Shown here: in pieces, positions 32,728 to 45,324 of the stretch | Position numbering within the stretch: position 1 is the stretch's first letter | How the letters are laid out: every line of letters begins with the position of its first letter | From: Brienomyrus brachyistius | Taxonomy: Eukaryota > Chordata > Actinopteri > Osteoglossiformes > Mormyridae | NCBI RefSeq assembly: GCF_023856365.1 | Contig: NC_064538.1 | Span: 5,473,832 to 5,537,831 of the forward strand | DNA length: 64,000 nt | Direction of reading: 5' to 3' | Made by a program: the position numbers and the translations under genes | Notes under the pieces: model-generated | Seen by the model: the letters and a program-made list of their open reading frames with translations, nothing else | Databases searched by the model: none | What the model was told of the DNA's origin: nothing

Positions 32728-35517
32728 TAGGGATGTAACGATATTAAAATGTCACGATACGATACAATTTCGATATTGATCTCACGATACGATATTTATT
32801 GCGATATTGTGGAGAGGCTCACGGTATTGTAAAATAGTTCCCAAAATTGTGTTAAGAATGAAAATAACCAACAAAAAAAAATTTAACTGCTTTTGCCAGT
32901 CACCAGGACATTTATTCGTATATTTAAGGATCATGACAACATATGCTGATCCCTTAATGCTTTTAAAATGCAAATTCAAGGAGCATTAATATACCCCGTA
33001 TGATACAGTGATTCTTCAACAACTGATTCTTCTTCTCATGTGCAATGTTCTCTCAAACAACTGTAAACAACAAAGAAACAATTCCAAAGAAAGGAATTCC
33101 CAACAGGGAACTGCAAAGAAAGATCAAGTTAAGCCAGGTTTAATCTATCATATGTGCTAGGCAAATAAAAACAGCTTGTTGAAACAATCAAGTATCTATG
33201 AACATAACTTAAATAAAATAGTGAAAAAGCTTACTGAAAAACTGGTGTATCCTTTAACTTATGTTCAAGTTTTTCTTCAGAAAGATCAAAAGATCTACAT
33301 TGCAAGGGAGAAGAAGAGACCTCTGAGCATTTACAATATCCCCTGCAGTTGAAAATACTCTCTCACTGGGCACTGAAGTAGCGGGTACACACAGGTAGGT
33401 CTTTGCTAGTGAGGACAGAATAGGATACTGCCCTGCATTGTCTCTCCACCACTTCAAGGGACAAGCAGACAGAGAAATCAGTGATTCTTTACAGTAAGAG
33501 TCCATTTCTGCCTGAATTCCACCTGTGACTTCTGAGTCATTACAGCCAAAGGAGCTACCAAGGAGGTCCTCAAGGGCATGCTTCTTTGGAGGTGGCACGA
33601 AGCTCTCATTGCTGTTGGCCGGATCTGGTGAATGTGAGCTCTGTGACAGCACATCTTGGTCCTGGTTCTTAAATGATAAAGATACATTTATATTAGCTTT
33701 ATTTATTAATTTATATTAGCTTTATTTATTTATGTATTTATTCATTTTTTATTTCTTTAATTAAGGCACAGTGTTAAAAAATATTTACCTGTTGTTGCAT
33801 CTGTGATGCTTTTAACTTTATTCTTTCAAAGACGTCTTCCCTCTCTTTGCTGCCTAGATGTTGCAAGGTCCGAAAGCGTGGATCCAAAGCACTGCTTTCC
33901 TGCAAGAACTTTTCATCCTCTCCTTGGTATCTGTCAGAGAGATCCTTCAGTATGGCTGCCTTCATCTGAGCAATAACATTTGAGTCATGTTTATCTGTGG
34001 CCATGCTTTCTTGAATCATTTGTTTTAGAGGTGAAATTAGAGAAATTGTTGGTTGCGACTCATCACAGAGCACAGTGTGGCTTTTTTTATTGGTGAAAGG
34101 AGCTTCACTAGATCTTCAGCATTTGCAATGTCTGAAGTGTCCAAAGTGTCTATTTCACGTGACTTTTGTCTCAGTTCATCACTCAGAAGGGCTGCAGCAA
34201 CAGCTTGTTGTTGTTCTAGGTAGCGCTCCACCATGTCAAGTGAGCTATTCCATCTTGTAACGACATCAATGATCAATTTGTGCGCAGGGAGATTTAGTAG
34301 TTTTTGTTTGGTGGTCAGAACAGCTGTGGCTGTAGAACTGCGATGAAAAAAACTTGCCACACGTCTAACTCTTCCGAGGAGGCGGCTCACAGCGTTTACC
34401 TTTAAACCTGCTTGGGAGGCCAGATTTAACGTGTGCGCGAAGCACCTTATGTGAGGAGACAGTTTGGCTTCATTTACTGCTACTCGCATATTGCTTGCGT
34501 TGTCAGTAACAGCAGCGATATTCGTGCTAATCTTGTCCAGCTCCCACTCGTTCACTGCAGATTTGAGCACTTCTGCTATGTTTGCACCAGTGTGTGATTC
34601 GCTTAGCAGTCTTGTTTGTAAAACGTAACTCTTCATCTCCCATTCACTCGATAACACATGTGCTGTAATAGTGATGTAACTCTGCGTTGCTCGCGAAGTC
34701 CATCCGTCAGTGGTAATAGCGACGCACTCAGACTGTTTAAGGTTCAGCATAACTTCTTCTTTTGTCTTACGGTAAAGAGCAGGAAACACACTTTGACTAA
34801 AATGAGCCCGCGATGGCATCTTGTACCTCGGCTCAAGGTTGGCCACTAACCTTTTAAATCCTTTACCATCTACTGCAGAAAAAGGACGTAAATCACAAGC
34901 TATGTATTCCGCGATGTACCTCGTGATTTCCTGAGCCCTTACGCTGTTGTGTGGCAAAACTGGTGAAAATGCCTCCTGTAACGTTTTTTGACCGGACGTG
35001 ACCTTCTTTGTGAGCAAATCTGTAAACTTGTAGGGGTGATGGGTCGTCAGGTGACTCCGCATGTTGCTTGTGTTTCCCGTGTTATAACGCACTGTAGCGT
35101 GGCAGTGATTGCATATGGTCCATTGTTTGTCCGCCACCCTCTGTCCTTTAGCGTTTGTTGACATAGCGAAGCCGAAATGCTTCCATACTTCGGACTTGAA
35201 TGCTGCAGGGGCTTGCACAATCTCAATTTCGGGGGCGTTTTCAGAAGTATCAACATGAGCCATGCTGTATTCGCCGCTATCCGCCATGCTTGTTTGTTGT
35301 GCGGGCAGCGTAAACTACTATTGGCTCAACAGCGAATGCCGTAGCGCAACGGATCATGGGTTATGTAGTTTACAATGCGTTATTCCGCAGAAACCTGCCT
35401 ATTTTTTTTTTTTTTTTAAGGATAACTGGCGTTTTAATATCGTAACATGACCACGACGATATCGAGACACTTTTATTACCGCGATAGCGCGATATGGTCA
35501 ATATTGTTACATCCCTA
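32728..35517 (-). mobile_element. Nearly intact autonomous hAT element (2,790 bp)
   Basis: The 18-bp terminal inverted repeats TAGGGATGTAACGATATT (32728-32745) and AATATTGTTACATCCCTA (35500-35517) differ at one position. Perfect 8-bp target duplications CTTGTCAC flank it at 32720-32727 and 35518-35525. It carries one transposase gene in minus orientation. Subterminal sequence has repeated CGATACGATA/GCGATATTG motifs, which may be transposase-binding sites. The insertion splits a LINE remnant. Confidence 0.96.
33254..35287 (-). CDS. hAT transposase with N-terminal BED zinc finger, one frameshift
   Basis: Three coding segments. The first (35287 to about 34065) starts MADSGEYSMAHVDT. It holds a BED zinc finger (about residues 30-85; CNHCHATVRYN then SHLTTHH) and the RNase H-like catalytic region with VAITTDGWTSRA and VTDNASNMR, each carrying a catalytic Asp. 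The second (about 34073-33788) continues after an apparent 1-base deletion near 34065-34072. The third (about 33680-33254) carries the hAT C-terminal dimerisation domain, CPLKWWRDN and SVPSERVFSTAG, which supplies the catalytic Glu. A donor CAG/GTAAAT at about 33787 and an acceptor TCATTTAAG at about 33680 suggest an intron between the second and third. Apart from the deletion the protein looks complete. The deletion could be real or a sequencing error. Confidence 0.92.
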
Positions 35518-35525
35518 CTTGTCAC

Positions 35526-35690
35526 TGCAGCAGATTTTTCGCTCGCGGGCCTGCCTCATCAGTTCCACCTGCACCCTCTCAATCTCCCTCTTGACTCCAG
35601 ACCTGAAGACCATCTTCTTCTTGTCGAGTCGGTCCTTCGGGTCCTTTGTGATCCACAGCTTATCATAAAAATAGTGAACGGTCTTTGTGG
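35526..35690 (-). mobile_element. LINE polyprotein remnant (part 1, before the hAT insertion)
   Basis: Minus-strand translation gives DKLWITKDPKDRLDKKK followed by a VFRSGVKREIERVQVEL segment, typical of the region following the endonuclease in fish non-LTR elements. It continues in 31617-32719 once the hAT element and one target copy are removed. Confidence 0.7.
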
Positions 35691-35699
35691 GACGTGTAA

Positions 35700-36320
35700 C
35701 AGAATTGGATGTCGTCCATTAACAATGTGTCAGGTGTGTCCAGGTGTGGGAAGGGGAGTCAGTTTAGTTATTGCTCTCAGTAATATATGTCCCTTAGGAC
35801 TTGCAATCTCTGCTCATTCAGTCTGATGTATTAACCTTCTGCTTCTTTATTTATTTAGGAAGTTTAATTTATTTCAAACCAAATCCATGATTTGGTATTT
35901 CCGTAGTTTTTCTGGCCCCAGCCCCCCGCCTGTTTCCAGATAATCATGAAGGGAAAATATGGGGAATAATCCTGTTTCATGCTGTCTAGTCGTACTTGTG
36001 GTTGGTTCAAATGGAGACGTTCAGTTGGGTAATGTGCAAACTGAAAAAAGGTGAACCAACTGTTGAAATTGCACACAATTACATCATGATGAACTACAAA
36101 TGATCTGGCCCGTGCAAGTTTTTGCATCACATCAGAGTGTTTGGATACAGCTGTTAGGAGTCTTGCTGAATGCAGTAACATTTACTGATCTTTTGGTTCA
36201 CTGGTGGAATTATACATGCCGATTGAGACAGAATTGCTGACATTTTTTGTTACACAATAAATGAGGAAACAAAGACAGTGATGAGGTGGGGGGGGGGGGG
36301 GTGACAACATGAACAGTAGA
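35700..36320. other. Gene-free stretch
   Basis: No recognisable coding or repeat sequence except a G-run at about 36287-36301. Confidence 0.55.
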
Positions 36321-36321
36321 T

Positions 36322-36545
36322 GTGTGGTTCGGTCAGTTAGGCATCAGAGCTTGTAATTCGAAGGTTGCTCGTTTGAATCCCAGCCTCGGCAAAATAGTCA
36401 CATATCTGTTGGGTCCTTGAGCAAGGCCTTTAACAACCCCCCACCCCCAAATGCTTTAGGGGTGCTGGATAAATCGCTAGACCCCACACTCAAACCCCAA
36501 GCCTTGCTCTCAACTTGTGTATTTGTGTCCCAAAGGGGAGAAAGT
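36322..36545 (+). mobile_element. tRNA-derived SINE, plus orientation
   Basis: The tRNA-like head has an A-box-like GTTAGGCATCAGAG and a B-box-like CGTTTGAATCCC, followed by the fish SINE body TTGAGCAAGGCCTTTAAC. The element ends near CCCAAAGGGGAG. It is related to the copy at 39965-40147. Confidence 0.75.
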
Positions 36546-36569
36546 TGTGATACGTGAAAAGAGGCTTTC

Positions 36570-36796
36570 CCCCCCCACCACCAGCAGCACCACCACAACC
36601 ACCACAATTCAAGGGCCCTTGGCAGCCAAACGCCCTCCCTATAGGGTCAGGGGCCCTTGTAGGCAGAGGATCAAAGAATGTAGGCCCTCTAAAATAGACA
36701 AACAAAAATACATTGTAGATAAGCGTTGCAAATTGTTTTGGGCTAGGGGCCCCACGGGCCCCCTGCACCCCAAGGGCCCCTGGGCAGCGGCACACT
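36570..36796. mobile_element. Second copy of the 7378-7674 MITE, ends missing
   Basis: From CCACCACCAGCAGCACCACC to GGGCCCCTGGGCAGCGGC the sequence is nearly identical to 7420-7644, in the same orientation. The CAGGGACGG termini are absent on both sides, so this copy has been truncated or rearranged. Confidence 0.88.
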
Positions 36797-37634
36797 AGAT
36801 GTCTTCAGCAAGTTTTGAGGTTTTATGCTGAAGATTGACTGAATGGCAGCTGCTTCCCCATAAAAGTGTATGCTGGGAAAAAAGAAACGGAAAGAGGGAT
36901 GAAAAGAGGGACGCAGGTGGGATATCAAAAAGAAAAATACAAGCACACTTTTCATTAACGGATTTGATAGGTGGAGCGGATTTCTTAACTTTAGGATGAG
37001 AAAGGTGCTGACATTTTGAGAAGAAAAAGTAAAAAGTCAGATAATAAATATGTGATAGAACATCCATCCATCCATCTTCTGCTTATCCGAGGTCGGATAA
37101 TTAATTTTGTACATAAAAATGAAATAATGCAATCTGCTTATTGCCAATAATGTGCATGGTGCAATGTAGCAGCAGCATAGTCAGATCGATGGGAGAGTGG
37201 AACAGGTGATAGGCTGTAGATGTAGCCCACTGTTGCAGGGAGAGAACTATATATGTGTGGCTTCATTTTTGATAGGCCTCAACAGCTTTTTGTAGAGGTG
37301 ATGTTTGTTACCAGTGCTGACATCCTGAAACCATGACTTTAGTCTTCCTTTATTGTCGTCATGACCTTGACTTTTATCATTGCTAATTTCGTACTGTTTA
37401 TCTTGTGGTTTTTGTTCTTCAACCCAGAAACTGATCTTCCCAGCAAAGCGGTTCCACTAGCACCTTATGGTAGCATTTCAATGCAGAAGCCTAGCTGCTG
37501 TAATTGTTTCTGATGCAGCTCACAAACAGAGACACCTCAGGAAGCCGAAAATACACAGAGAGCTTTGGCCGGAGAAGTGTTTGCCACATGACAGCAGTGG
37601 ACAACAGCAGTTGACTAGAAACAGAGGCAGCTGG
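36797..37634. other. Gene-free stretch
   Basis: Contains a short CCATCCATCCATCTTCTGCTTATC (37061-37084), the end of a degraded LINE or SINE in reverse orientation. Nothing else was recognised. Confidence 0.5.
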
Positions 37635-37635
37635 G

Positions 37636-37768
37636 GCAGAGTGAGACCGCTGAGCGCTAAAAGGGGTAATGAAAGCCCAGCAGAGTGAGACCGCTGAGCG
37701 CTAAAAGGGGCAATGAAAGCCCGGCAGAGTGAGACCGCTGAGCGCTAAAAGGGCCAATGAAAGCCCGG
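37636..37768. repeat. 44-bp tandem repeat, 3 copies
   Basis: Three consecutive copies of a unit beginning GCAGAGTGAGACCGCTGAGC and ending AATGAAAGCCCG, with few differences. No coding role is evident. Confidence 0.93.
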
Positions 37769-39964
37769 CAGCAGGGCTGTCATGCTGAATCCAAGCTGTC
37801 GTTCAATTTGCGTCACTTTCCAGCAAGTCAGCCAAGACATGCTGTTATATTTGTAAATTTCAAATATAAAATATCATTTTAAATATAGCAAAATTAAATA
37901 TACCAACATCTATTCAATGAGAAATCAAAATTATGTTTTTAAAGTCACAAAATACAGATACGCTTTTGCACCCTCAAGTGAAGTTTTACCATTATTAACT
38001 CATTAGTTAACTGTTGACTAATATAGTACCTGAATGGAATATGTGAATTGTCATAATTGATTAATGATGGACACACATGGGCTCAGTACATAATTAACAC
38101 TTAGTTCCTGGTTAATTAATGCATTAAGTAAGCGTGTGCAAGCATGTCCTCTCAAGTAAAGTGAGCCTCCCTACCTGGCATGTGTTAATTTTAATTTCTT
38201 TGTTTCCTTCCATAAACAGTCACCTACTGTACTAATGAAACAGTGTTTTTGATTTCTCAAATAATGGTTAATGGGCCTGTCAGTTCGATGGTGAGGAGAC
38301 TGACATGGCAGATAGCATGGCTGTTTGCTCCATTGAAGAACTGAAGAATGTGATTTCACACGGATTATTTTAATGGCCAGTGGAGACGTGCAGAGGTGAC
38401 GGCTGAGATGAGCACCAATCACTTTTCAATCACTGATCACCCTTACAAAATATTTTCACAGATAACTTGAATCCATTTACTGTAGTGGAGGCAAACACAC
38501 CGAACTCTATTTGCTCACACAAAACTCATCTACTGTTTAATAATTATTGCTCCTATACCCCACCTCAGACATTCCTTTCTGAAGCATTTGTTTCATCTCA
38601 CCTCTTCTAGAACATTCCAATCAAATGCAGTCGGCAGTGTTACTCTTTGCCGGTGGGCCCTTTGATTTATTTCAAAGCAAACGAGACTTAAATATGTTTG
38701 TAGAGGTGGAGCCAAAGACTCCCCAATAGTACATTCTACAAAACAGCATTTGCTGCATACAGAACATTCCAAGAAGGAACATCAAATGTAATCCTTAATT
38801 GGTCCCTGAGGTTGACCGCACTTCTTCCCTAAATCAACAGCTACATTTTTTTGGACAATTACATGTCAAGACTGCCAGGTCTCCACTTATATCAAGGGTC
38901 TTTAAAGACATCCCTCATACTCTTTGATTGATGGGCATGCATGTTGATGACTCTGGGCAGTAACTGCAGCATCACAAGATTATGGTCATTATTAGACCAT
39001 TCATTTCATAACACTTTTTCATAGAGACTTTTTTCTAACATGAAGTTTCTGCTGCCCACTCTTACTTACTCATTATTCCAGTAATGCGTTGAGTTGCTGC
39101 CAAACTGCCAAGACCTCTAGCCAGTGACTCAATGGTTCCAACTTCTAGCCTCCAGACAGAGGTTCTTTGATTTCAGAATGGTTCCTCCTGTCTTCCATAC
39201 AAGTGAATGCAGATGATTAATGGCAACTGAGTTGTGCTGTTTCAGTTTAGCCACAATCTTTGCCTTGATAGCCTTCAGCTCACTTTATTATGAATACTAT
39301 GCTGTTCTTCAATTAAATGCCCTTGCCGATTCAATATTGCAATACTGATGGATACAATCAGGGCAATACCACTGTCTTGGGAATCAGCCGCACTCACGAG
39401 GTACACCCTCAGTAACTTTATCTCTAGTAATTGGAAGTTGTTTCCCTCTGAGCTTTGAAGTTTGCAGTATTCTTCAGACTTAAAGTATTTTCCTGTGAGC
39501 AAAAACACAAAATCACAAGAGTTTTTATATTGAAACTGGAATGGACCTTTTGGGAGTGTTGCTATAACCTTGTTGCATTGTTACAGATAATTTCCTCTCT
39601 GCTTTGTAATGTCAAAGTGTCAGCAAAGGCTGACAAGTGAACCAGGCAGGTCTGAAGGCCATAGACCAGATTGACAGAGCAAGTGTGAGACCTCCTGGAA
39701 TTATCGTCCTAACAACAGCACCCTAAGCAGCTCATTACCTCCTCAGCGTAATCTTGAATTTTGCAATAGGCAAGGTGGACACATTTGAATAAATGTCATG
39801 TTTGTAAGGTAAGGGATTATAGCACATTACCACACCCACCACAGGACAAACCACCTCGGGGATGATAACCAAAGTGCAGCCATTATTCCTCATCACCACA
39901 CAAGCCTGAATGGAACAGTGGGAATTTTTTTCTGGGGCTAGAGCAGCAAATCTCCTGCAAGTTT
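37769..39964. other. Gene-free stretch
   Basis: AT-rich sequence with no recognised gene. A 25-bp stretch at 38163-38187 is identical to 31718-31742. Confidence 0.55.
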
Positions 39965-40147
39965 TAGGACCTACTTGCAGGGCTGGATGTAGATTAACAT
40001 CATACTCAGAACAAAGCAACTGCAGTTTAAAGGCCTTGCTCAAGGGCTCAACGGGAGTACAATTACTCCCAGCAGTTACAGGATTTGAACCAACAACCTT
40101 CCAATTGCTGGCACAGATCCCTAGCCTCAGAGCCACCACTCCACCCC
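39965..40147 (-). mobile_element. tRNA-derived SINE, minus orientation
   Basis: On the minus strand: a tRNA-like head GGAGTGGTGGCTCTGAGGC, the B-box GGTTCAAATCC, then CCTTGAGCAAGGCCTTTAAA. This is the standard layout of a fish tRNA SINE; the 3' end is not sharply defined. Confidence 0.75.
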
Positions 40148-43100
40148 ATCATGTTTGAAACACTAAAATTTTTACACCCATGTTAGAATCTTCACTCACC
40201 CAGCAAGTCAGACACCTCATCACCAGTTACAGTATCTCCTACTTCTACTGTCCATGAAAATGTTTGGCTGCGGTGGAGAAGGATTTTGTGGAATTATTAA
40301 TCGCTCTCGTTTCACAAATATTTTACAATTCCTTTGTCTCTCGCTGCCACTATATCTGTGATATTTGACTCGTTTAGTGTGGTCAGTGGTCAGCATCATG
40401 CTTGCATCCACGAAACTTCTCCAGTGCTAGTATCGCATAGTAAAGTTGCATATCCGATGCGTGCTAAGGGTACGCATGATGAGTGAGGCACTTGATGTCA
40501 AATATCTACTTGTCTTCAATTCAAAGTGTTATGCCATTTAATGTTGCTTCTCCAAGCATCTTAGCTTCTCAGTGATTAAGGCCTAGAGGACATCAGCTTT
40601 AGAGCCAGACTGACAAATTTGTATCATCAATGAAGCTACAGCTGTGAAACTGCCAGGTGCTAATTATATCAGCCACTGGTTGCTGTGGCTATTTGTGTTG
40701 CGGCTGGAAAAAGGAAGTGCTTGTTAGGGTTTTCTTCTTCTGAAGATACGCTGGAAACCAACCAGTCTCTGAACACAGAACAACACAGACAGCTGTGATG
40801 GCTTTTTACTTGCTGCAAGGGAAGTCCGGTCCTGACTTCGAGGTGTCAGCCTCTCAGTCGAACTCAGCCAACTTCGAAAGAGGAACTCCCCTCGCAGCAT
40901 CTTTTATTAAGGTACACAAATAGGATATGCAAATAACATTCAGCATTGTTTATCACCATGTATGGGGTGGAAATATTCAAGCGACAGTTCTTAAGAAGGG
41001 TTATTGCTAAATTAAGATCAAGCTGCTGCAGGGTGTTATTTCTAAGAAGTGGCATCTAGCAAAATGACAAAAAAAAAGTACATATTTGTCTAACTGCTCT
41101 TTTTCTCCCGCATGTTGCATCAGCAACCGTCATTGTTTCTGAAAGCCTTCATGAGAACATTTCCAACCATATCTGGACTTCTGTGTGCTGCTGCAGCCTG
41201 AGTGGTGGGATATTCTTGCGCAGGTCAAACAGACTTAAGATAAACTTTATTGAATGCCAGGGACTGATTGTTGTGCATTCAGCACCAAGTACATTGAACA
41301 TAGATTAACATAAGTATTGCAGGACAGACAAAGTGCGAATAGTGAAAACAAGTAGACAGGGTGCAAACTAATTAAAAAGTACATTCTACACAAACAGATC
41401 ATCCTTAAAAACAATACTAAGGAAATAAATAAATATAAATTATATAAAATACAAATAAATGAACAGAAGGTATATGTGCAATTACATGCACAAAAAGGGT
41501 AGGTCTCTCTCTCTCTCTCAGACACACACACAGATCCACACACACAGTCAAATACCTACACACACACACACACACACAGAAATACAGTAACAGAATTTCA
41601 AATAAACAGTGTTCTTGTTACACAATAATAGCAACAGAGGCTATGAAATTTTTACAAAACACTGTTTACATCTGAATCCCAGATGCTACCCCAATGTGCC
41701 GAGCTATGTGGACACAGGACTCTCTAGCATGGAGCCCCACAACAGCCAAGAGGGAAAATGACACCTAGATTCTGAGCATTCCATCTGGATGTGTGAGAAT
41801 CCCATGGGAATCCCGGGATACTCACTAAGGACACTATCGTAATCTGAGGTCAGGGGAATGACGTACGATCGGAGCTGTGTACACAGGCAGTGAAATATCA
41901 ACTGTAGTCAGGGACCGAACTTCCGCAAACTCCACCACTGTGTTAACAGGCATGTAAAAAATGTAAGGGCTTAAAAACTTAATATCACCTTTATTTTTGC
42001 CCAAGTTTTAAGGATCTCTGTTGGAAATCTCGCTTTGACATCAGCATTCTTAAGCAGAAGAAAGTGAGCATCCACTGAGATTAGTAAATACAGCAAAGTA
42101 ATTATGGTGTAATCTTGGAAGCTTATAGAAGCTTGTCACTTTCTATAGATAAAAAAAATGACAGAATTGTTATATTTCAAAACAAATGTCAAGATATATT
42201 ACAACAGGGGTTATTTTATAATATTAATATGGTAGCGCTGTGGTTCTGGGAGGAAGAAGTTTCAATGCTTTCCCTGTGTTGCCCAGGTTCTGTAAGAGTG
42301 CTCTAACTTTCTCACACAGTCCAAGGACAGGCAGTTAGGTCAAGTGGTGTCTCTAAATTGCACACAAAATATTTTTGTATTTATGTGAGTGCGATGGATT
42401 GGCATCCCATCTACGGTGCATGCGGCAGTTTGTGTTCATGCTATATTTGGCTGAGGATGGGGGAGGTTGCAGTCGGCGCATGCGTACAGCGGTGATACTC
42501 CACCGGGCCAGCAGAGGGCAGCTGGATTACGACAAACACAAAAACAAGCAGTGTAGTGAAACGTGTAAGCTTAAAGTTCTTAGTCTAGGCTTGGGCAGCA
42601 CTGCAGTACATTTTAATCCTTGCGACAAAATTTGCCAGGCGGGATTGATGCTCGACATAAAAATTTCAGCTACACGTGGACTGTGTCCAGGATATTGTGT
42701 TTATTGCTTGAGGTGTTAATGGATAAGAGGTGGATCAAACTAACCAGGCCCAGCCTGGATGGGGGGGGGGGGGGCCTCGAAAAGACTCAGAAATAATTTG
42801 ATTTTGATTAATACTTTGTTATTATAAAATAAATAGTACCTTAAATGATAAACTGTTCCCTTTATCAGCTTATCTGCCTATTTCCTGCCCCCACATACAC
42901 ACCCACCGCAAAAGTAAAAGGGGTTTGATCCTCCGGTACGCAAATTTATAGTGTAAATAATGTATGCAGTCGATTTCGGCAATATCTAATCCAAAGTGAA
43001 TACGTAGGTAATAGGGAAGGAGTAAGCTGTAGTTTCTATGTCCAGAAAGCTCAAGGTTGTATCTTAATAGTGTTCTGTTTCCTCCCGTGTGTGTTTCAAA

Positions 43101-43683
43101 AGGTCGTTGTTGTCCTCTTGAAAGTTCACGGAGGAGATGTCCTTGATAAATTTGCCATACTTATTATTATTTTATTTTATTTGACCTTTTTTCATTTCCG
43201 TATTGGGTCGCAGCTTCAACTTTCAGAAGCCTTGGACTAGGTCGCTGTTTCAAAAGGAGCTCAGCGATTATCACAGGTTGACCTCTAGTGGGAAAAGGCT
43301 GAAAATACAGTCTGAAATATGTCCTTAAAATGATCAGAATTGCCTGAACTACAGATGATTCACACACAAAATCTTCCTGTGAGTATTTTTATTACAAACT
43401 CACAGTCTATCAACGTTAATTTTTCAATTGTATGTCAGCAAGTCTTAAAAAGAAATCAGAAACTGAAAATGCAACGTATAGAAGTATTTGACCCCTCAAG
43501 TGAGCATTTGGGAAAATCCCCTTTTTTTGCAATAACAGCCCTATGTAGCTACCAGCTTATTCCCAGTAGATTTTTTGAGTGTTCTTTTCTTTTTTGTAGT
43601 ATTTGAACTTCCAACACTGGGTTTCATAAAACCAAATACCATGTAATGCTTTAGTGGCAAGGAGGGGTATGAGACCCTCACTG
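40148..43683. other. Gene-free stretch
   Basis: No gene was seen. It holds (CT)n and (CA)n microsatellites at about 41503-41578, a G-run at about 42758-42773, and AAGATAAACTTTATTGAATG at about 41236, which resembles a reversed retroposon 3' end. Confidence 0.5.
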
Positions 43684-43981
43684 GCTTGGTGGGTTTCCTG
43701 ACAAAAACCATGACAAATAACAACCGAACTGTGTTTTAAACACCTGTAAAAGGTCCCTTTGTCTGTTTCATTCCCCATCGTCAAGGTCACTTCAGTTTGT
43801 TTTACTAAGCTAATCTTTGAACATGGAGGCAATGCATGATGCTACAATCATCACAGACTATGCGGTGCATGTGTAGAGTGTGCCTTGTCATGAAGTCGTT
43901 TGATTGGCTAAAGAGACAGTATATGTTCTCTGTACATATTTCATTGGCTATTCATTGTTTGTGCATATTTCATTGGCTATG
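43684..43981. repeat. Local duplication, copy A
   Basis: About 300 bp shared with 44132-44395 at a spacing of about 448 bp. The best preserved block is ATGGAGGCAATGCATGATGC and the 25-30 bases after it. No coding potential was recognised. Confidence 0.85.
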
Positions 43982-44131
43982 AAATAGTTGATGTGAGTTG
44001 CACATATGCCCGAGTTGACAGCTAAATGCTAAAGGAGTGAACTGCACTGCAGCAGCGCATGCTCCCCAACCTGACCTGACCTTTCACAAACTGCCATTGG
44101 CTCAGTCCATACCTAACACTCCAACTGCAGA

Positions 44132-44395
44132 CCTTGGTGGGATCTTGCCTTAAAAACATGACAAGGAGAATAATAATTGAACTGTGGTTTCAATATCTGT
44201 AAAATGTCCTCCTCGTCTGTTTTGTTACCCATCCGCAATGGAACTTCAGTTTGTTTTACTAACCTAATCTTTGAACATGGAGGCAATGCATGATGCTACA
44301 ATCATCACAGACTATGCGGCACCTTGTCATAAAATCGTTTGACTGGCTAAAGAGACAGTATACATTCTTTGTGCGTATTTCATTGGCCAAAAAGA
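44132..44395. repeat. Local duplication, copy B
   Basis: Direct repeat of copy A with scattered substitutions and a deletion of about 20 bp after CACAGACTATGCGG. Between the copies lies GCATGCTCCCCAACCTGACC, also seen at a LINE end near 12085. Confidence 0.85.
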
Positions 44396-44704
44396 CACAT
44401 TGTAATCTATTTTTATTAGTCAATTATAGCAATGACTGAATATGAACGTGTTATTAATGCACATATACAAAAGGCTCAGATCCCGGACCATTCTATATCC
44501 AGGAATGAATTTTTTTTTTCAGACAGATGACCAAAATCCATGGTGGTCCTGGAAAATCTTGAACAGGTGACAACCCTAGAATAACCTTTGCAGGACCACA
44601 CGCTCTTAACATGTTCTGAAAGAACCAGCATATATCGGCGATTTAAAAACTTCCATCCACATATCACAAGCAGGGTCACTATTGTGCTGTATGAGCCACA
44701 TCGC

Positions 44705-44815
44705 TTCAAAACAGCCAAATTCAAATTCAAATCCAAATTCAAATTTTATTTGTCACATACACAGTCATACACAGTACGATATGTAGTGAAATGCTTACAT
44801 GACCGCCAGTGATAA
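44705..44815. mobile_element. Retroposon 3'-end fragment
   Basis: AAATTTTATTTGTCACATAC followed by AGTGAAATGCTTACATGACC is a widespread fish retroposon terminus. It is preceded by a short CAAATTC tandem repeat. The fragment is short and unassigned. Confidence 0.5.
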
Positions 44816-45324
44816 CACATAATGTGTAAAATATTACATTTATTTTTCATTGTTTTAAAAGGAAGATTTCTCTTTTTTTGTCATAAGGACAGAAACCTGA
44901 GGAAAAATAAATTGCTGGGGTTTATATTCCCAGAAACTATAGTACTCACCTTGTCAGATTCTCCCTCTGATCCTTTTGTCAGTGACCTTTTTTCATATGA
45001 CATTCCAGATCATTCAGCACTGAGAGAGAAACGGCTGATGGAAATTATATCTGCTATCTATTTCCAAGGAACACACCACAAAAGAGTTATCAACAGTACT
45101 CTTGTTTCATGCACTCATGCATTTTAATGGCTCATACTTCAATGGAACACTGGTATACACAGTATAGGGAATGTACTTCCTCTTTAATAACATTTTCTTA
45201 GAATAACAATCGTAAGTGTACCAGCCCTAGCTCTGCCATAATGGCACTGCCCCAATCTTATCATAAATCTCACCAAGTAGGCAAATATTTAACTTAGTAT
45301 TCTCTTTTAATGTCCCAGCTGTGG

